A stretch of 8,238 bases of DNA from Mucilaginibacter sp. (GCA_028288315.1 JAQBNY010000036.1:1-8238); one strand, 5' to 3'; counted from the stretch's first letter, positions 1-5,904 are shown. Numbers and translations are program-made. Notes: generated by a model not told the origin, from the sequence alone.

Positions 1-1018
1 CATACAATAATTGCTGCGTAAATTGCTCACTTTCAAAATGTCCAATGTCGGCAATGAGTATCTTTCCTTCGGCATCAAAAAACTCGTGATATTTGTAATC
101 AGCAGTAATAAAAATATCAGCACCGGCTGCTATGGCGTGTTTCAACAAAAACTCACCCGAGCCTCCGCAAACAGCAACTTTTTTTATTTGCTTGCCTGTA
201 AAAGCGGTATGCCTAATAACTTCGGCCTGCATGTTGTGCTTTACTTCTGATAAAAACTCTCCTTCGCTCATGGGCACTTCCAGTTCTCCAATCATACCTG
301 AGCCCACTTGTTGATGCTGATTGGTTATATTATAAAGATCATAAGCAACTTCTTCATAAGGGTGTGCCAGTACCAATGCCATAATTATCTTGCTTTCGAG
401 GTTTGCCGGATAAACAGTCTCTATACGTATCTCTTCCTCATGATGCCGGATACCTGGTTCGCCCACGTATGGATCAGTGCCCTCGCCAGCTTTAAATGTT
501 CCGGAGCCTTCAGCATTAAAACTGCAATCACTATAATTACCAATATGGCCTGCTCCGGCATGAAACAAAGCATTTCGTACCTGATCCGCTTGGGCGGTTG
601 GCACATAAGTAACCAGCTTTTTTAACAGGTTTTGCTTGGGTACAAGTACACGAAAGTTAGTAAGCCCCAATGTTTCGCATATGCGGGCGTTAACCCCCAT
701 CATCCCATTATCCAGGTTGGTATGAATAGCGTACAAGGCAATATTATTGCGGATTGCTTTTTCAACAACACGTTCAACATAAGTTTTACTGTTGAATTTT
801 TTTAACCCTTTAAATACAATAGGATGATGTGAGATAATTACCTGGCAACCGGTGGCAATGGCCTCATCAACTACGGCCTCTGTACAGTCAAGTGATATCA
901 GGGCCTGGTTAACCTCCTGGTTTGGCTGGCCAACTATAAGGCCCGAATTATCGTAATCCTCCTGATAGGCCAGCGGGGCCAGGCTTTCAAGAAAAGCCGT
1001 TAGCTGTGCTAATTTCAT
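1..1018 (-). CDS. Nif3-like dinuclear metal centre protein (YbgI/Nif3 family), C-terminus cut by window edge
   Basis: I translated the minus strand from ATG at 1018; the frame stays open for 339 complete codons to the left edge, so the gene is intact but partial. Bacteroidota members have about 365 residues, so perhaps 25 are missing. Metal-site motifs are present: SHHP at residues 63-66, HTNLD at 99-103, and GHFESE at 326-331, whose His327 and Glu331 should complete the two-metal site. Residues about 125-235 form the inserted PII/CutA-like domain found in long members (LVTYVP... through LAHPYEEVAYDLY). The family is widespread and forms hexameric rings; its biochemical role is unsettled, so no reaction is assigned. 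The gene is divergent from the dehydrogenase at 1192. In many Bacteroidota a C4-type zinc-ribbon gene follows Nif3, which would lie left of this window (from memory). The start is the first ATG, giving the usual N-terminus (MKLAQLTAFLESLAP); I see no Shine-Dalgarno site. Confidence 0.93.
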   Translation of the reverse strand, partial: MKLAQLTAFLESLAPLAYQEDYDNSGLIVGQPNQEVNQALISLDCTEAVVDEAIATGCQVIISHHPIVFKGLKKFNSKTYVERVVEKAIRNNIALYAIHTNLDNGMMGVNARICETLGLTNFRVLVPKQNLLKKLVTYVPTAQADQVRNALFHAGAGHIGNYSDCSFNAEGSGTFKAGEGTDPYVGEPGIRHHEEEIRIETVYPANLESKIIMALVLAHPYEEVAYDLYNITNQHQQVGSGMIGELEVPMSEGEFLSEVKHNMQAEVIRHTAFTGKQIKKVAVCGGSGEFLLKHAIAAGADIFITADYKYHEFFDAEGKILIADIGHFESEQFTQQLLY

Positions 1019-1128
1019 AATTCTACTAAGTTAACAAGGGCAGGTGAAGATTTAAAGCGACTTGGGCAATTTATTTGCAATAAGCTTATCTGGTGTAAAG
1101 GCGCATTACGTCATCTTATAAACACATC

Positions 1129-1170
1129 TTTTGCAAACATTAACTAATGCCTTTCAATTTTGTAATTTTG
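1129..1170 (+). promoter_or_regulatory. Candidate Bacteroidota-type promoter for the hydroxyacid dehydrogenase
   Basis: TTTTG at 1129-1133 is followed after 21 bases by CAATTTTG (1155-1162), and a perfect TAnnTTTG box, TAATTTTG, lies at 1163-1170. Either -7 box would start transcription at about 1168-1177. This is downstream of the ATG at 1147 and upstream of the TTG at 1192, so it bears on the start choice. The match is by eye to the known Bacteroidota consensus (TTG / TAnnTTTG); AT-rich spacers produce chance matches. Confidence 0.45.
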
Positions 1171-1191
1171 CGCTTTACAAAACTTATCACA

Positions 1192-2124
1192 TTGAAAAAT
1201 AATATCCTCATAGTTGATGACATACACCCGGTTTTTATTGAGCAAGCCGAAGAATTAGGTTATACCTGCAATTATCAATCATTAATAACACCAGATGCTG
1301 CTTATGAAATACTGGGCGACTACGCAGGATTGGTGATTCGCTCAAAATTCTTGGTAGATAAAAAAGTGATTGATTTGGCTACCAACCTGCGGTTTATTTG
1401 CAGGGCAGGGGCTGGTATGGATAACATTGATGAGGACTATGCCCGTGCAAAAAACATAACGCTTATTAATGCACCTGAAGGCAATATGGATGCGGTAGGC
1501 GAACATGCTGTTGGCCTTTTGCTTAGCCTAATGAACAAAATTAACACTGCAGATGCCGAAATAAGAAGCGGTATCTGGAAACGTGAGGCTAATCGTGGGC
1601 ATGAGCTTAAAGGTAAAACTGTAGGTATTATTGGCTATGGTTTTATGGGTAAAAGCTTCGCTAAAAAATTATCTGGCTTTGGTGCATTTGTTATTGCTTA
1701 TGATAAATACAAGACAGGCTTTAGCGACCAGTATGCCCGCGAGGTTAGTATGGAAGAGATTGTTAGAACCAGTGATGTATTGAGCCTCCACATTCCCCTA
1801 ACTAATGAGACCAACGGCCTGGTTGATGACGAATATTTATTCCATTTTAAAAAGCCTATCTTCCTTCTTAATACGTCGCGTGGTAAGGTGGTAAAAACCC
1901 AAGCCGTGTTAAACGCCATTAAACAAAATAAAATATTAGGGGCCGGGCTGGATGTCCTGGAGGTTGAAAAATTCCCTGCATTGGCAGAGCAGCCCTGGTT
2001 TAATGAGCTGCGCCAAAGCAATAGAGTAATACTAACGCCCCATGTTGCCGGATGGACATTTGATAGCTACCGCAAAATTAGTGAGGTAATGGCAGAGAAA
2101 TTAAAAGCCGTTCCTATTTTATAA
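1192..2124 (+). CDS. D-2-hydroxyacid dehydrogenase, phosphoglycerate dehydrogenase-like
   Basis: Cytosolic NAD(H)-dependent oxidoreductase of the D-isomer-specific 2-hydroxyacid dehydrogenase family. Numbered from the in-frame ATG at 1147 (325 residues), the Rossmann motif GYGFMG is at 163-168, followed by acidic Asp186 at the end of the second strand, which favours NAD over NADP. Catalytic candidates are Arg245 (NTSRGKVV), Glu272 or Glu274 (LDVLEVEKF) and His299 (LTPHVAGWT). There is no C-terminal ACT domain, so it is the short form; 3-phosphoglycerate is a possible substrate but the sequence does not settle it. I prefer the TTG start at 1192 (310 residues): homologues begin near KNNILIVDD as I recall, the 15 extra residues are hydrophobic and unlike the family, and promoter boxes at 1155-1170 fall inside that extension. 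The longer ATG form at 1147 is the alternative. It is monocistronic as far as visible: the next gene is 234 bases away behind two terminator-like hairpins. Confidence 0.9.
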   Translation: MKNNILIVDDIHPVFIEQAEELGYTCNYQSLITPDAAYEILGDYAGLVIRSKFLVDKKVIDLATNLRFICRAGAGMDNIDEDYARAKNITLINAPEGNMDAVGEHAVGLLLSLMNKINTADAEIRSGIWKREANRGHELKGKTVGIIGYGFMGKSFAKKLSGFGAFVIAYDKYKTGFSDQYAREVSMEEIVRTSDVLSLHIPLTNETNGLVDDEYLFHFKKPIFLLNTSRGKVVKTQAVLNAIKQNKILGAGLDVLEVEKFPALAEQPWFNELRQSNRVILTPHVAGWTFDSYRKISEVMAEKLKAVPIL

Positions 2125-2187
2125 GATTTATACTACTTGGCACTATACCATTACAATATCTAAAAGATCAATTGTGCAAACAAAAAA

Positions 2188-2220
2188 TTTGGATAATAAA
2201 ACTTAATTGCATTATCTTCG
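2188..2220 (+). promoter_or_regulatory. Candidate promoter upstream of the greA leader
   Basis: TTTG at 2188-2191 is separated by 21 bases from TATCTTCG at 2213-2220, a seven-of-eight match to TAnnTTTG. Transcription would begin near 2225-2227, just before the first leader hairpin. It is the best promoter-like pair I found in the 2125-2358 spacer; a weaker pair is TTTG 2265-2268 with TATATTTA 2292-2299 (23-base gap). Assignment is by inspection only. Confidence 0.4.
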
Positions 2221-2228
2221 TTTTAGAC

Positions 2229-2273
2229 TAAACAAGACTATGCAGGCCAAGCCGTGTAGTCTTGTTTGTTTTT
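2229..2273 (+). terminator. Terminator-like hairpin I in the dehydrogenase-greA spacer
   Basis: AAACAAGACTA (2230-2240) is perfectly complementary to TAGTCTTGTTT (2257-2267), an 11-bp stem that a U·G pair extends at the base (2229/2268). The interior can continue pairing through C2243-G2254 and GGC 2245-2247 with GCC 2251-2253, capped by CAA with a bulged A2244. A five-T run at 2269-2273 follows directly. It fits a Rho-independent terminator. It is 105 bases past the dehydrogenase stop, which is far for a simple 3' terminator, so it may instead act in the greA leader. Confidence 0.65.
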
Positions 2274-2283
2274 AAGGCCATTG

Positions 2284-2322
2284 CGCTCTTCTATATTTAA
2301 AAGTAGTAGGGCGGTTTTTTTT
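2284..2322 (+). terminator. Terminator-like hairpin II with T8 tract just upstream of greA
   Basis: CGCTCT (2284-2289) pairs with AGGGCG (2308-2313) including one G·U, a T-T mismatch follows (2290/2307), and CTA (2291-2293) pairs with TAG (2304-2306). The apical loop is A/T-rich. One G and then eight T residues (2315-2322) follow. This has the form of an intrinsic terminator and ends only 36 bases before the greA ATG at 2359, leaving little space for another promoter. I infer an attenuator for greA; a second terminator for the upstream gene is the alternative. Confidence 0.6.
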
Positions 2323-2358
2323 GGCGGTAAACTATAAATTAATACTAATAATTGTGTT

Positions 2359-2832
2359 ATGGCAGAGGTATCTTACTATACCAAAGAAGGTTTAGAAAAA
2401 TTAAAAGAAGAACTACAAAAGTTAAAAACAACTGGCAGATCTGATATATCAAAGCAAATTGCTGAAGCACGCGATAAAGGTGACCTTTCGGAAAATGCTG
2501 AATATGATGCCGCTAAAGAGGCCCAGGGTTTACATGAAGCCAAAATAGCGCAAATGTCAGAAACCCTGGCTAATGCCCGCTTACTTGATGAATCTAAATT
2601 AGATATGTCGAAAGTGTTGGCTTTATCAATTGTAAAAATTAAGAATATTAAAAGCGGCGCTACCATGAGCTACCAGCTTGTATCAGAAAGCGAAGCTGAT
2701 ATGAAAGCCGGTAAAATATCAGTAACGTCACCTATTGCCAAAGGGCTGTTAGGTAAATCTGTAGGTGAAATAACCGAGATAACGGTGCCTGCCGGCAAAA
2801 TTGAATTTGAAATACTCGAGATCAGTCGTTAA
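2359..2832 (+). CDS. greA: Transcription elongation factor GreA
   Basis: GreA enters the secondary channel of RNA polymerase and stimulates cleavage of the 3' end of backtracked RNA, restarting stalled complexes. The 157-residue product has normal family length (E. coli 158). The N-terminal coiled coil spans about residues 8-75 and carries the signature ARDKGDLSENAEYDAA at 37-52; the tip acidic residues are Asp42 and Glu45, matching E. coli Asp41 and Glu44. The C-terminal FKBP-like domain follows from about 82, with SPIAKGLLGKSVGE at 124-137 and a final EILEIS strand. It starts at ATG with an A/T-rich upstream and no Shine-Dalgarno site. Two terminator-like hairpins lie between the likely promoter and this start, so expression may be attenuated. 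The HIT gene follows 74 bases downstream in the same direction. Confidence 0.97.
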   Translation: MAEVSYYTKEGLEKLKEELQKLKTTGRSDISKQIAEARDKGDLSENAEYDAAKEAQGLHEAKIAQMSETLANARLLDESKLDMSKVLALSIVKIKNIKSGATMSYQLVSESEADMKAGKISVTSPIAKGLLGKSVGEITEITVPAGKIEFEILEISR

Positions 2833-2843
2833 AAAGTGCTTGA

Positions 2844-2902
2844 TGTGTGAGTAGTTGATTTGGTTAGCTACTCACATAATCAACTCAATAAATAAATCAA
2901 CT
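2844..2902 (+). other. greA-HIT spacer with mutually exclusive stem-loops
   Basis: TGTGAGTAG (2846-2854) is perfectly complementary to CTACTCACA (2868-2876); weaker pairs extend the stem to 2844-2878. Within it, AGTTGATT (2853-2860) is also the exact complement of AATCAACT, which occurs twice, at 2878-2885 and at 2895-2902, the latter ending four bases before the HIT start at 2907. So one strand segment can pair in three alternative ways. No T tract follows, so it is not a terminator. A structured leader for the HIT gene or an RNA-processing site is possible; function is inferred only. Confidence 0.45.
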
Positions 2903-2906
2903 TAAA

Positions 2907-3311
2907 ATGAGCATCTTTTCAAAAATCATATCAGGCGAAATACCCGCATATAAAGTGGCTGAAACAAATGAGTTTTTAGCCTTTTTAGATATTAATCCAT
3001 TGGCCGAAGGGCATGTGCTGGTTATCCCTAAAAAAGAAGTTGATTACATTTTTGACCTTGACGATGAGACCTATATGGGCCTGCAAATGTTTGCCAAAAT
3101 TGTGGCTAAAGGAATTAAGAATGCTATACCTTGCAAAAAGGTTGGAGTTGCTGTAATTGGTTTAGAAGTGCCTCACGCACACATTCATCTTATACCGATG
3201 AATAAGGTTGATGACTTGAACTTTTCACGCCCGAAGCTTAATCCTACAAAGGAAGAGTTAGCAGCAACCGCGCAAAAAATAATTGGCGCTTTAAGAGAAG
3301 TCACCCACTAA
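2907..3311 (+). CDS. HIT-family (histidine triad, HINT-like) nucleotide-binding protein
   Basis: Small cytosolic nucleotide-binding protein, 134 residues, of the histidine triad superfamily, whose HINT members hydrolyse purine nucleoside phosphoramidates and related adenylates. The triad is clear: VPHAHIHLIPM with His90, His92 and His94. The N-terminal SIFSKIISGEIPAYKV is typical of the family. However, the Cys-x-x-Cys pair seen in zinc-binding members is replaced by Ser2 and Ser5, so an N-terminal zinc site is not expected. Residues DINPLAEGHVLVIPK (28-42) form the conserved central strand. It follows greA by 74 bases and is probably co-transcribed with it, unless the spacer stem intervenes. 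Its stop codon overlaps that of convergent oxyR by four bases. The natural substrate cannot be told from the sequence. Confidence 0.95.
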   Translation: MSIFSKIISGEIPAYKVAETNEFLAFLDINPLAEGHVLVIPKKEVDYIFDLDDETYMGLQMFAKIVAKGIKNAIPCKKVGVAVIGLEVPHAHIHLIPMNKVDDLNFSRPKLNPTKEELAATAQKIIGALREVTH

Positions 3312-4243
3312 ATTTCCATTATTTCTTTTTTCTTTTTGGTGCGCAGGCGCTTAGGTACAAAATCAAGTATCTCATTCTTTAGCGCTTCTATCATTCGGCG
3401 TTTTAAAAAGTTGCGGTGCATAACTATGCTTACCTCCCGGGCGGGCTCCGGGCTTTTAAAGTAGCGTACACGGTCCCATTGCTTTTCATTCATATCGGCA
3501 AGTGCAAGTTCCGGCAATATTGTTGCACCATTGTTCATATCAACCATTCGTTTTAGTGTTTCTACACTACCTGTATTATATTCAAAATGCTGATAGCCTT
3601 TTGTTGCTTTGCGCCGCTGGCAAATATTTAACACCTGTTCGCGCATACAATGCCCCTCGTTCAGCACCCAAATCTCTTCCATGTCTATATCATCCGGAGT
3701 AATACTTTTCTTTTTAAATAGCTTACTGTTTTTAGATGCATATGCCACAAAGTTTTCGTAAAATACCGGTATTTCGGTCAATGAACTTTCATGTAGCGGA
3801 GTTGAAAGTATACCGCAATCCAGTGTGCCCATTTTTAATTGTTGTATGATTTGCTCAGTTGTTTGCTCCCATACTACCAGCTTTACCTGAGGGTACTTTT
3901 CAATAAAGCCATGCATTATCTTAGGCAAAATATAAGGAGCAACGGTTGGTATTATGCCCACTTTTAATTCACCTGATAGTTCCTTTTGTCTGTCGCTGAT
4001 AATTTCTTTTATCTTTTCACTTTCTGCTAATAATACCCGTGCCTGTGTAACAATTTCAACGCCTATTTCGGTTGGAGTTACGGGCTGTTTGCTGCGATCA
4101 AATATTTTTACACCAAGGGTGTCTTCCAGCTTTTGTATCTGCATACTTAGCGTAGGCTGTGTAATAAAGCATTTTTCCGCAGCGGCCACAAAGCTGCGAT
4201 AGGTATCCACAGCTACAATATATTCAAGTTGGGTAAGGGTCAT
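3308..4243 (-). CDS. oxyR: Hydrogen peroxide-sensing LysR-type regulator OxyR
   Basis: DNA-binding transcription factor, 311 residues, the normal LysR length. The winged helix-turn-helix is at about residues 1-60 (AAEKCFITQPTLSMQIQKLE), followed by a linker helix and a periplasmic-binding-fold sensor domain from about 92. The OxyR signature is NEGHCMREQ: His198 and Cys199, with Cys208 as resolving cysteine; Thr100 and Thr129 also fall at the E. coli pocket positions. Asp202 of E. coli is Glu here. Peroxide is expected to form the Cys199-Cys208 disulphide and change how the tetramer binds DNA. The tail is lysine-rich (RLRTKKKKEI). The gene is divergent from a catalase, its expected target, with an OxyR-type operator directly against this start codon, which suggests autoregulation. 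It converges on the HIT gene and I see no terminator there. The identification as OxyR rather than another LysR protein rests mainly on the two cysteines and the operator. Confidence 0.94.
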   Translation of the reverse strand: MTLTQLEYIVAVDTYRSFVAAAEKCFITQPTLSMQIQKLEDTLGVKIFDRSKQPVTPTEIGVEIVTQARVLLAESEKIKEIISDRQKELSGELKVGIIPTVAPYILPKIMHGFIEKYPQVKLVVWEQTTEQIIQQLKMGTLDCGILSTPLHESSLTEIPVFYENFVAYASKNSKLFKKKSITPDDIDMEEIWVLNEGHCMREQVLNICQRRKATKGYQHFEYNTGSVETLKRMVDMNNGATILPELALADMNEKQWDRVRYFKSPEPAREVSIVMHRNFLKRRMIEALKNEILDFVPKRLRTKKKKEIMEI

Positions 4244-4258
4244 ATAGATTATATCTAT
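4244..4258. promoter_or_regulatory. OxyR operator, perfect ATAGnTnnnAnCTAT match
   Basis: ATAG (4244-4247), seven bases, then CTAT (4255-4258), with T at position 6 and A at position 10, matches the E. coli OxyR half-site motif ATAGnTnnnAnCTAT at every fixed position. The palindrome extends to 4243-4259 (TATAGAT-TAT-ATCTATA). A second motif at the expected spacing (4266-4280) is only a weak match. It abuts the oxyR ATG (first base 4243), covers the predicted oxyR transcription start, and lies upstream of the catalase promoter. That geometry suits repression of oxyR and activation of the catalase. Confidence 0.75.
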
Positions 4259-4259
4259 A

Positions 4260-4267
4260 CAAATATA
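4260..4267 (-). promoter_or_regulatory. Predicted oxyR -7 box
   Basis: On the minus strand the sequence reads TATATTTG, a perfect match to the Bacteroidota TAnnTTTG element. Transcription would start near 4253-4254, inside the OxyR operator, giving a leader of about ten bases before the ATG. No convincing -33 TTG is seen at the usual distance, so the evidence is one box plus position. Confidence 0.45.
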
Positions 4268-4274
4268 ACAAGAA

Positions 4275-4301
4275 TTGATTTTTTCTATTAAATTATTTTA
4301 G
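4275..4301 (+). promoter_or_regulatory. Predicted catalase promoter
   Basis: TTG at 4275-4277 is followed after 16 bases by TATTTTAG (4294-4301), a seven-of-eight match to TAnnTTTG. Transcription would start near 4307, after the GTG at 4301 but before the ATG at 4331. The OxyR operator at 4244-4258 and its weak second half (4266-4280) sit just upstream and up to the -33 region, as expected for an activator. A small inverted repeat, GTTTG (4306-4310) with CAAAC (4317-4321), lies in the leader. Confidence 0.4.
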
Positions 4302-4330
4302 TGAAGTTTGATTTTACAAACCCAGATACT

Positions 4331-5824
4331 ATGGAACCTATTAAAAAAAAGCTGACAACCGCATCAGGCAAACCCTATGCGGAAAACGAAAACACACAAA
4401 CCGTTGGCCCTCGCGGTCCGGTGCTTTTACAGGATTTTATTTTACATGAAAAGATGGCTCACTTTAACCGTGAACGCATCCCCGAGCGTATAGTACATGC
4501 AAAAGGCTCCGGTGCTTACGGAACGTTAACCATCACACATGATATTACAAAATATACACGTGCAAAAGTCTTTAATAAGATAGGCAAAGAGACCCGCGTA
4601 TTCTTACGCTTTTCTACTGTTGGCGGCGAAAAGGGGTCTGCCGATACCGAACGTGATCCGCGTGGTTTTGCACTTAAATTTTATACAGAAGATGGCAACT
4701 GGGACCTGGTTGGCAATAACACTCCCGTTTTCTTTATAAAAGATCCGAAAAAATTTGGCGACTTTATTCACACTCAAAAACGCGACCCATATACTAACTC
4801 CAAAAGCGCTACAATGCAGTGGGACTTTTGGTCGCTTAACCCGGAGAGCCTGCACCAGGTAACTATCCTGATGAGTGATAGGGGTACTCCTTACGGATAT
4901 CGCCACATGGATGGGTTTGGCAGTCATACATTTTCATTTATCAATGCCAATAATGAGCGTTTTTATGTGAAGTTCCACTTTAAGACCCAACAGGGCATTA
5001 AAAACTTTACAGACGAAGAGGCGGGCGAAATGCGCGGTAAAAACCCTGATTTTGCACAGCATGATCTGTTAACACATATTGACAATGGCGAGTTCCCAAA
5101 ATGGGACTTGAAGATACAAATAATGCCAGAGGCTGAAGCTGCTACATATCACATTAACCCATTCGATTTAACCAAAGTATGGCCGCATAGCGATTATCCG
5201 CTGATTGATGTTGGTGTATTGGAGCTGAACGAAAACCCGGATAATTATTTTGCACACGTTGAGCAAGCCGCTTTTGCACCGGCACACGTAATTGATGGCG
5301 TTGGCTACTCTCCTGACAAAATGTTGCAGGGACGCATACTTTCTTACCCTGATGCGCAACGTTACCGCCTGGGCACTAATTATGAGCAAATACCGGTTAA
5401 CCGCTGCCCATTCATGGTAAATAATTATCAGCGAGATGGTAAAATGCGTGTTGACGGAAACCAAGGCAAGAACCCTAACTATTTTCCTAATAGCTTTGAT
5501 GATATTGTAGCAGATGAAAGCTATAAAGAACCAGCGTGGGATATTAACGCACATGTGGCAGATTGGTATGACCGCAATGCCGATGGCGAGAACGATCATT
5601 ACACACAACCTGGTAACTTATATCGCCTTATGAGCGAAGCCTCAAAGAAAGACCTGATCAAAAACATTGTTCACTCAATGAGTGGTATTGACGGGCCTAA
5701 AAAAGATGAGATCACAAACAGGCAACTTTGCCACTGGTTCCGTGCCGATATTAATCTGGGTATGGCTATTGCACAAGGCCTGCAGTTAGATTTGAGCGAA
5801 ACCATGAAACATATGCCTGCATAA
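4331..5824 (+). CDS. katA: Haem catalase (monofunctional, small-subunit clade 3 type)
   Basis: Converts hydrogen peroxide to water and oxygen. The product is 497 residues from ATG 4331, the small-subunit length; it lacks the C-terminal flavodoxin-like domain of large catalases. Features in this numbering: GPRGPVLLQD at 27-36, catalytic His56 in RIPERIVHAKGSGAYG, the distal Asn in DLVGNNTPVFF (about 129-130), and proximal haem ligand Tyr339 in RILSYPDAQRYRLG. The pattern agrees with NADPH-binding clade 3 enzymes. No signal peptide is seen, so it should be cytosolic. An in-frame GTG at 4301 would add ten residues (MKFDFTNPDT), but families start near this ATG (MEPIKKKLTTASG) and the GTG overlaps the predicted -7 box. 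It is divergent from oxyR across an OxyR operator, so peroxide induction is expected. It ends at a strong terminator shared with glmS. The symbol katA is by family resemblance; the strain's own name could be different. Confidence 0.95.
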   Translation: MEPIKKKLTTASGKPYAENENTQTVGPRGPVLLQDFILHEKMAHFNRERIPERIVHAKGSGAYGTLTITHDITKYTRAKVFNKIGKETRVFLRFSTVGGEKGSADTERDPRGFALKFYTEDGNWDLVGNNTPVFFIKDPKKFGDFIHTQKRDPYTNSKSATMQWDFWSLNPESLHQVTILMSDRGTPYGYRHMDGFGSHTFSFINANNERFYVKFHFKTQQGIKNFTDEEAGEMRGKNPDFAQHDLLTHIDNGEFPKWDLKIQIMPEAEAATYHINPFDLTKVWPHSDYPLIDVGVLELNENPDNYFAHVEQAAFAPAHVIDGVGYSPDKMLQGRILSYPDAQRYRLGTNYEQIPVNRCPFMVNNYQRDGKMRVDGNQGKNPNYFPNSFDDIVADESYKEPAWDINAHVADWYDRNADGENDHYTQPGNLYRLMSEASKKDLIKNIVHSMSGIDGPKKDEITNRQLCHWFRADINLGMAIAQGLQLDLSETMKHMPA

Positions 5825-5846
5825 GGAACGTTATTGGTAATAACAG

Positions 5847-5876
5847 AAAAGCCGCTTCAAATTGAAGCGGCTTTTT
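5847..5876. terminator. Bidirectional Rho-independent terminator between katA and glmS
   Basis: AAAAGCCGCTTC (5847-5858) is perfectly complementary to GAAGCGGCTTTT (5864-5875), a GC-rich 12-bp stem with an AAATT loop. It is followed by T on the plus strand (T5 at 5872-5876) and preceded by A4, which supplies the U tract on the minus strand. It lies 22 bases after the katA stop and 28 bases past the glmS stop, so it can serve both convergent genes. Confidence 0.92.
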
Positions 5877-5904
5877 ATTTGACTGTATTTTTTGATTTTT
5901 CTTG

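Noticed and set aside
11..625. Plus-strand short open frames (11-250, 308-625) in the first kilobase
   Set aside because: They lie opposite the intact Nif3 coding frame, which is open over all 339 codons and carries the metal-binding motifs.
1026..1033. TAACTTAG on the minus strand as a Nif3 -7 box
   Set aside because: It would start RNA at or next to the ATG and has no -33 partner; too weak to annotate.
1074..1137. Repeated TTTGCAA (1074-1080 and 1130-1136) and palindrome ATAAGCTTAT (1080-1089) in the Nif3-dehydrogenase spacer
   Set aside because: Short and A/T-rich, 56 bases apart, with no match to an operator I recognise; chance is enough to explain them.
1698..2021. 107-codon minus-strand open frame inside the dehydrogenase gene
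   Set aside because: Antisense to conserved catalytic motifs; low-complexity serine/leucine-rich translation without family resemblance.
2844..2878. greA-HIT stem as an intrinsic terminator
   Set aside because: The stem is strong, but no T run follows on the plus strand; I list it as a structured spacer instead.
5168..5608. 146-codon minus-strand open frame inside the catalase gene
   Set aside because: It is antisense to well-conserved catalase sequence, has no recognisable motif or start context, and looks like a by-product of codon bias.
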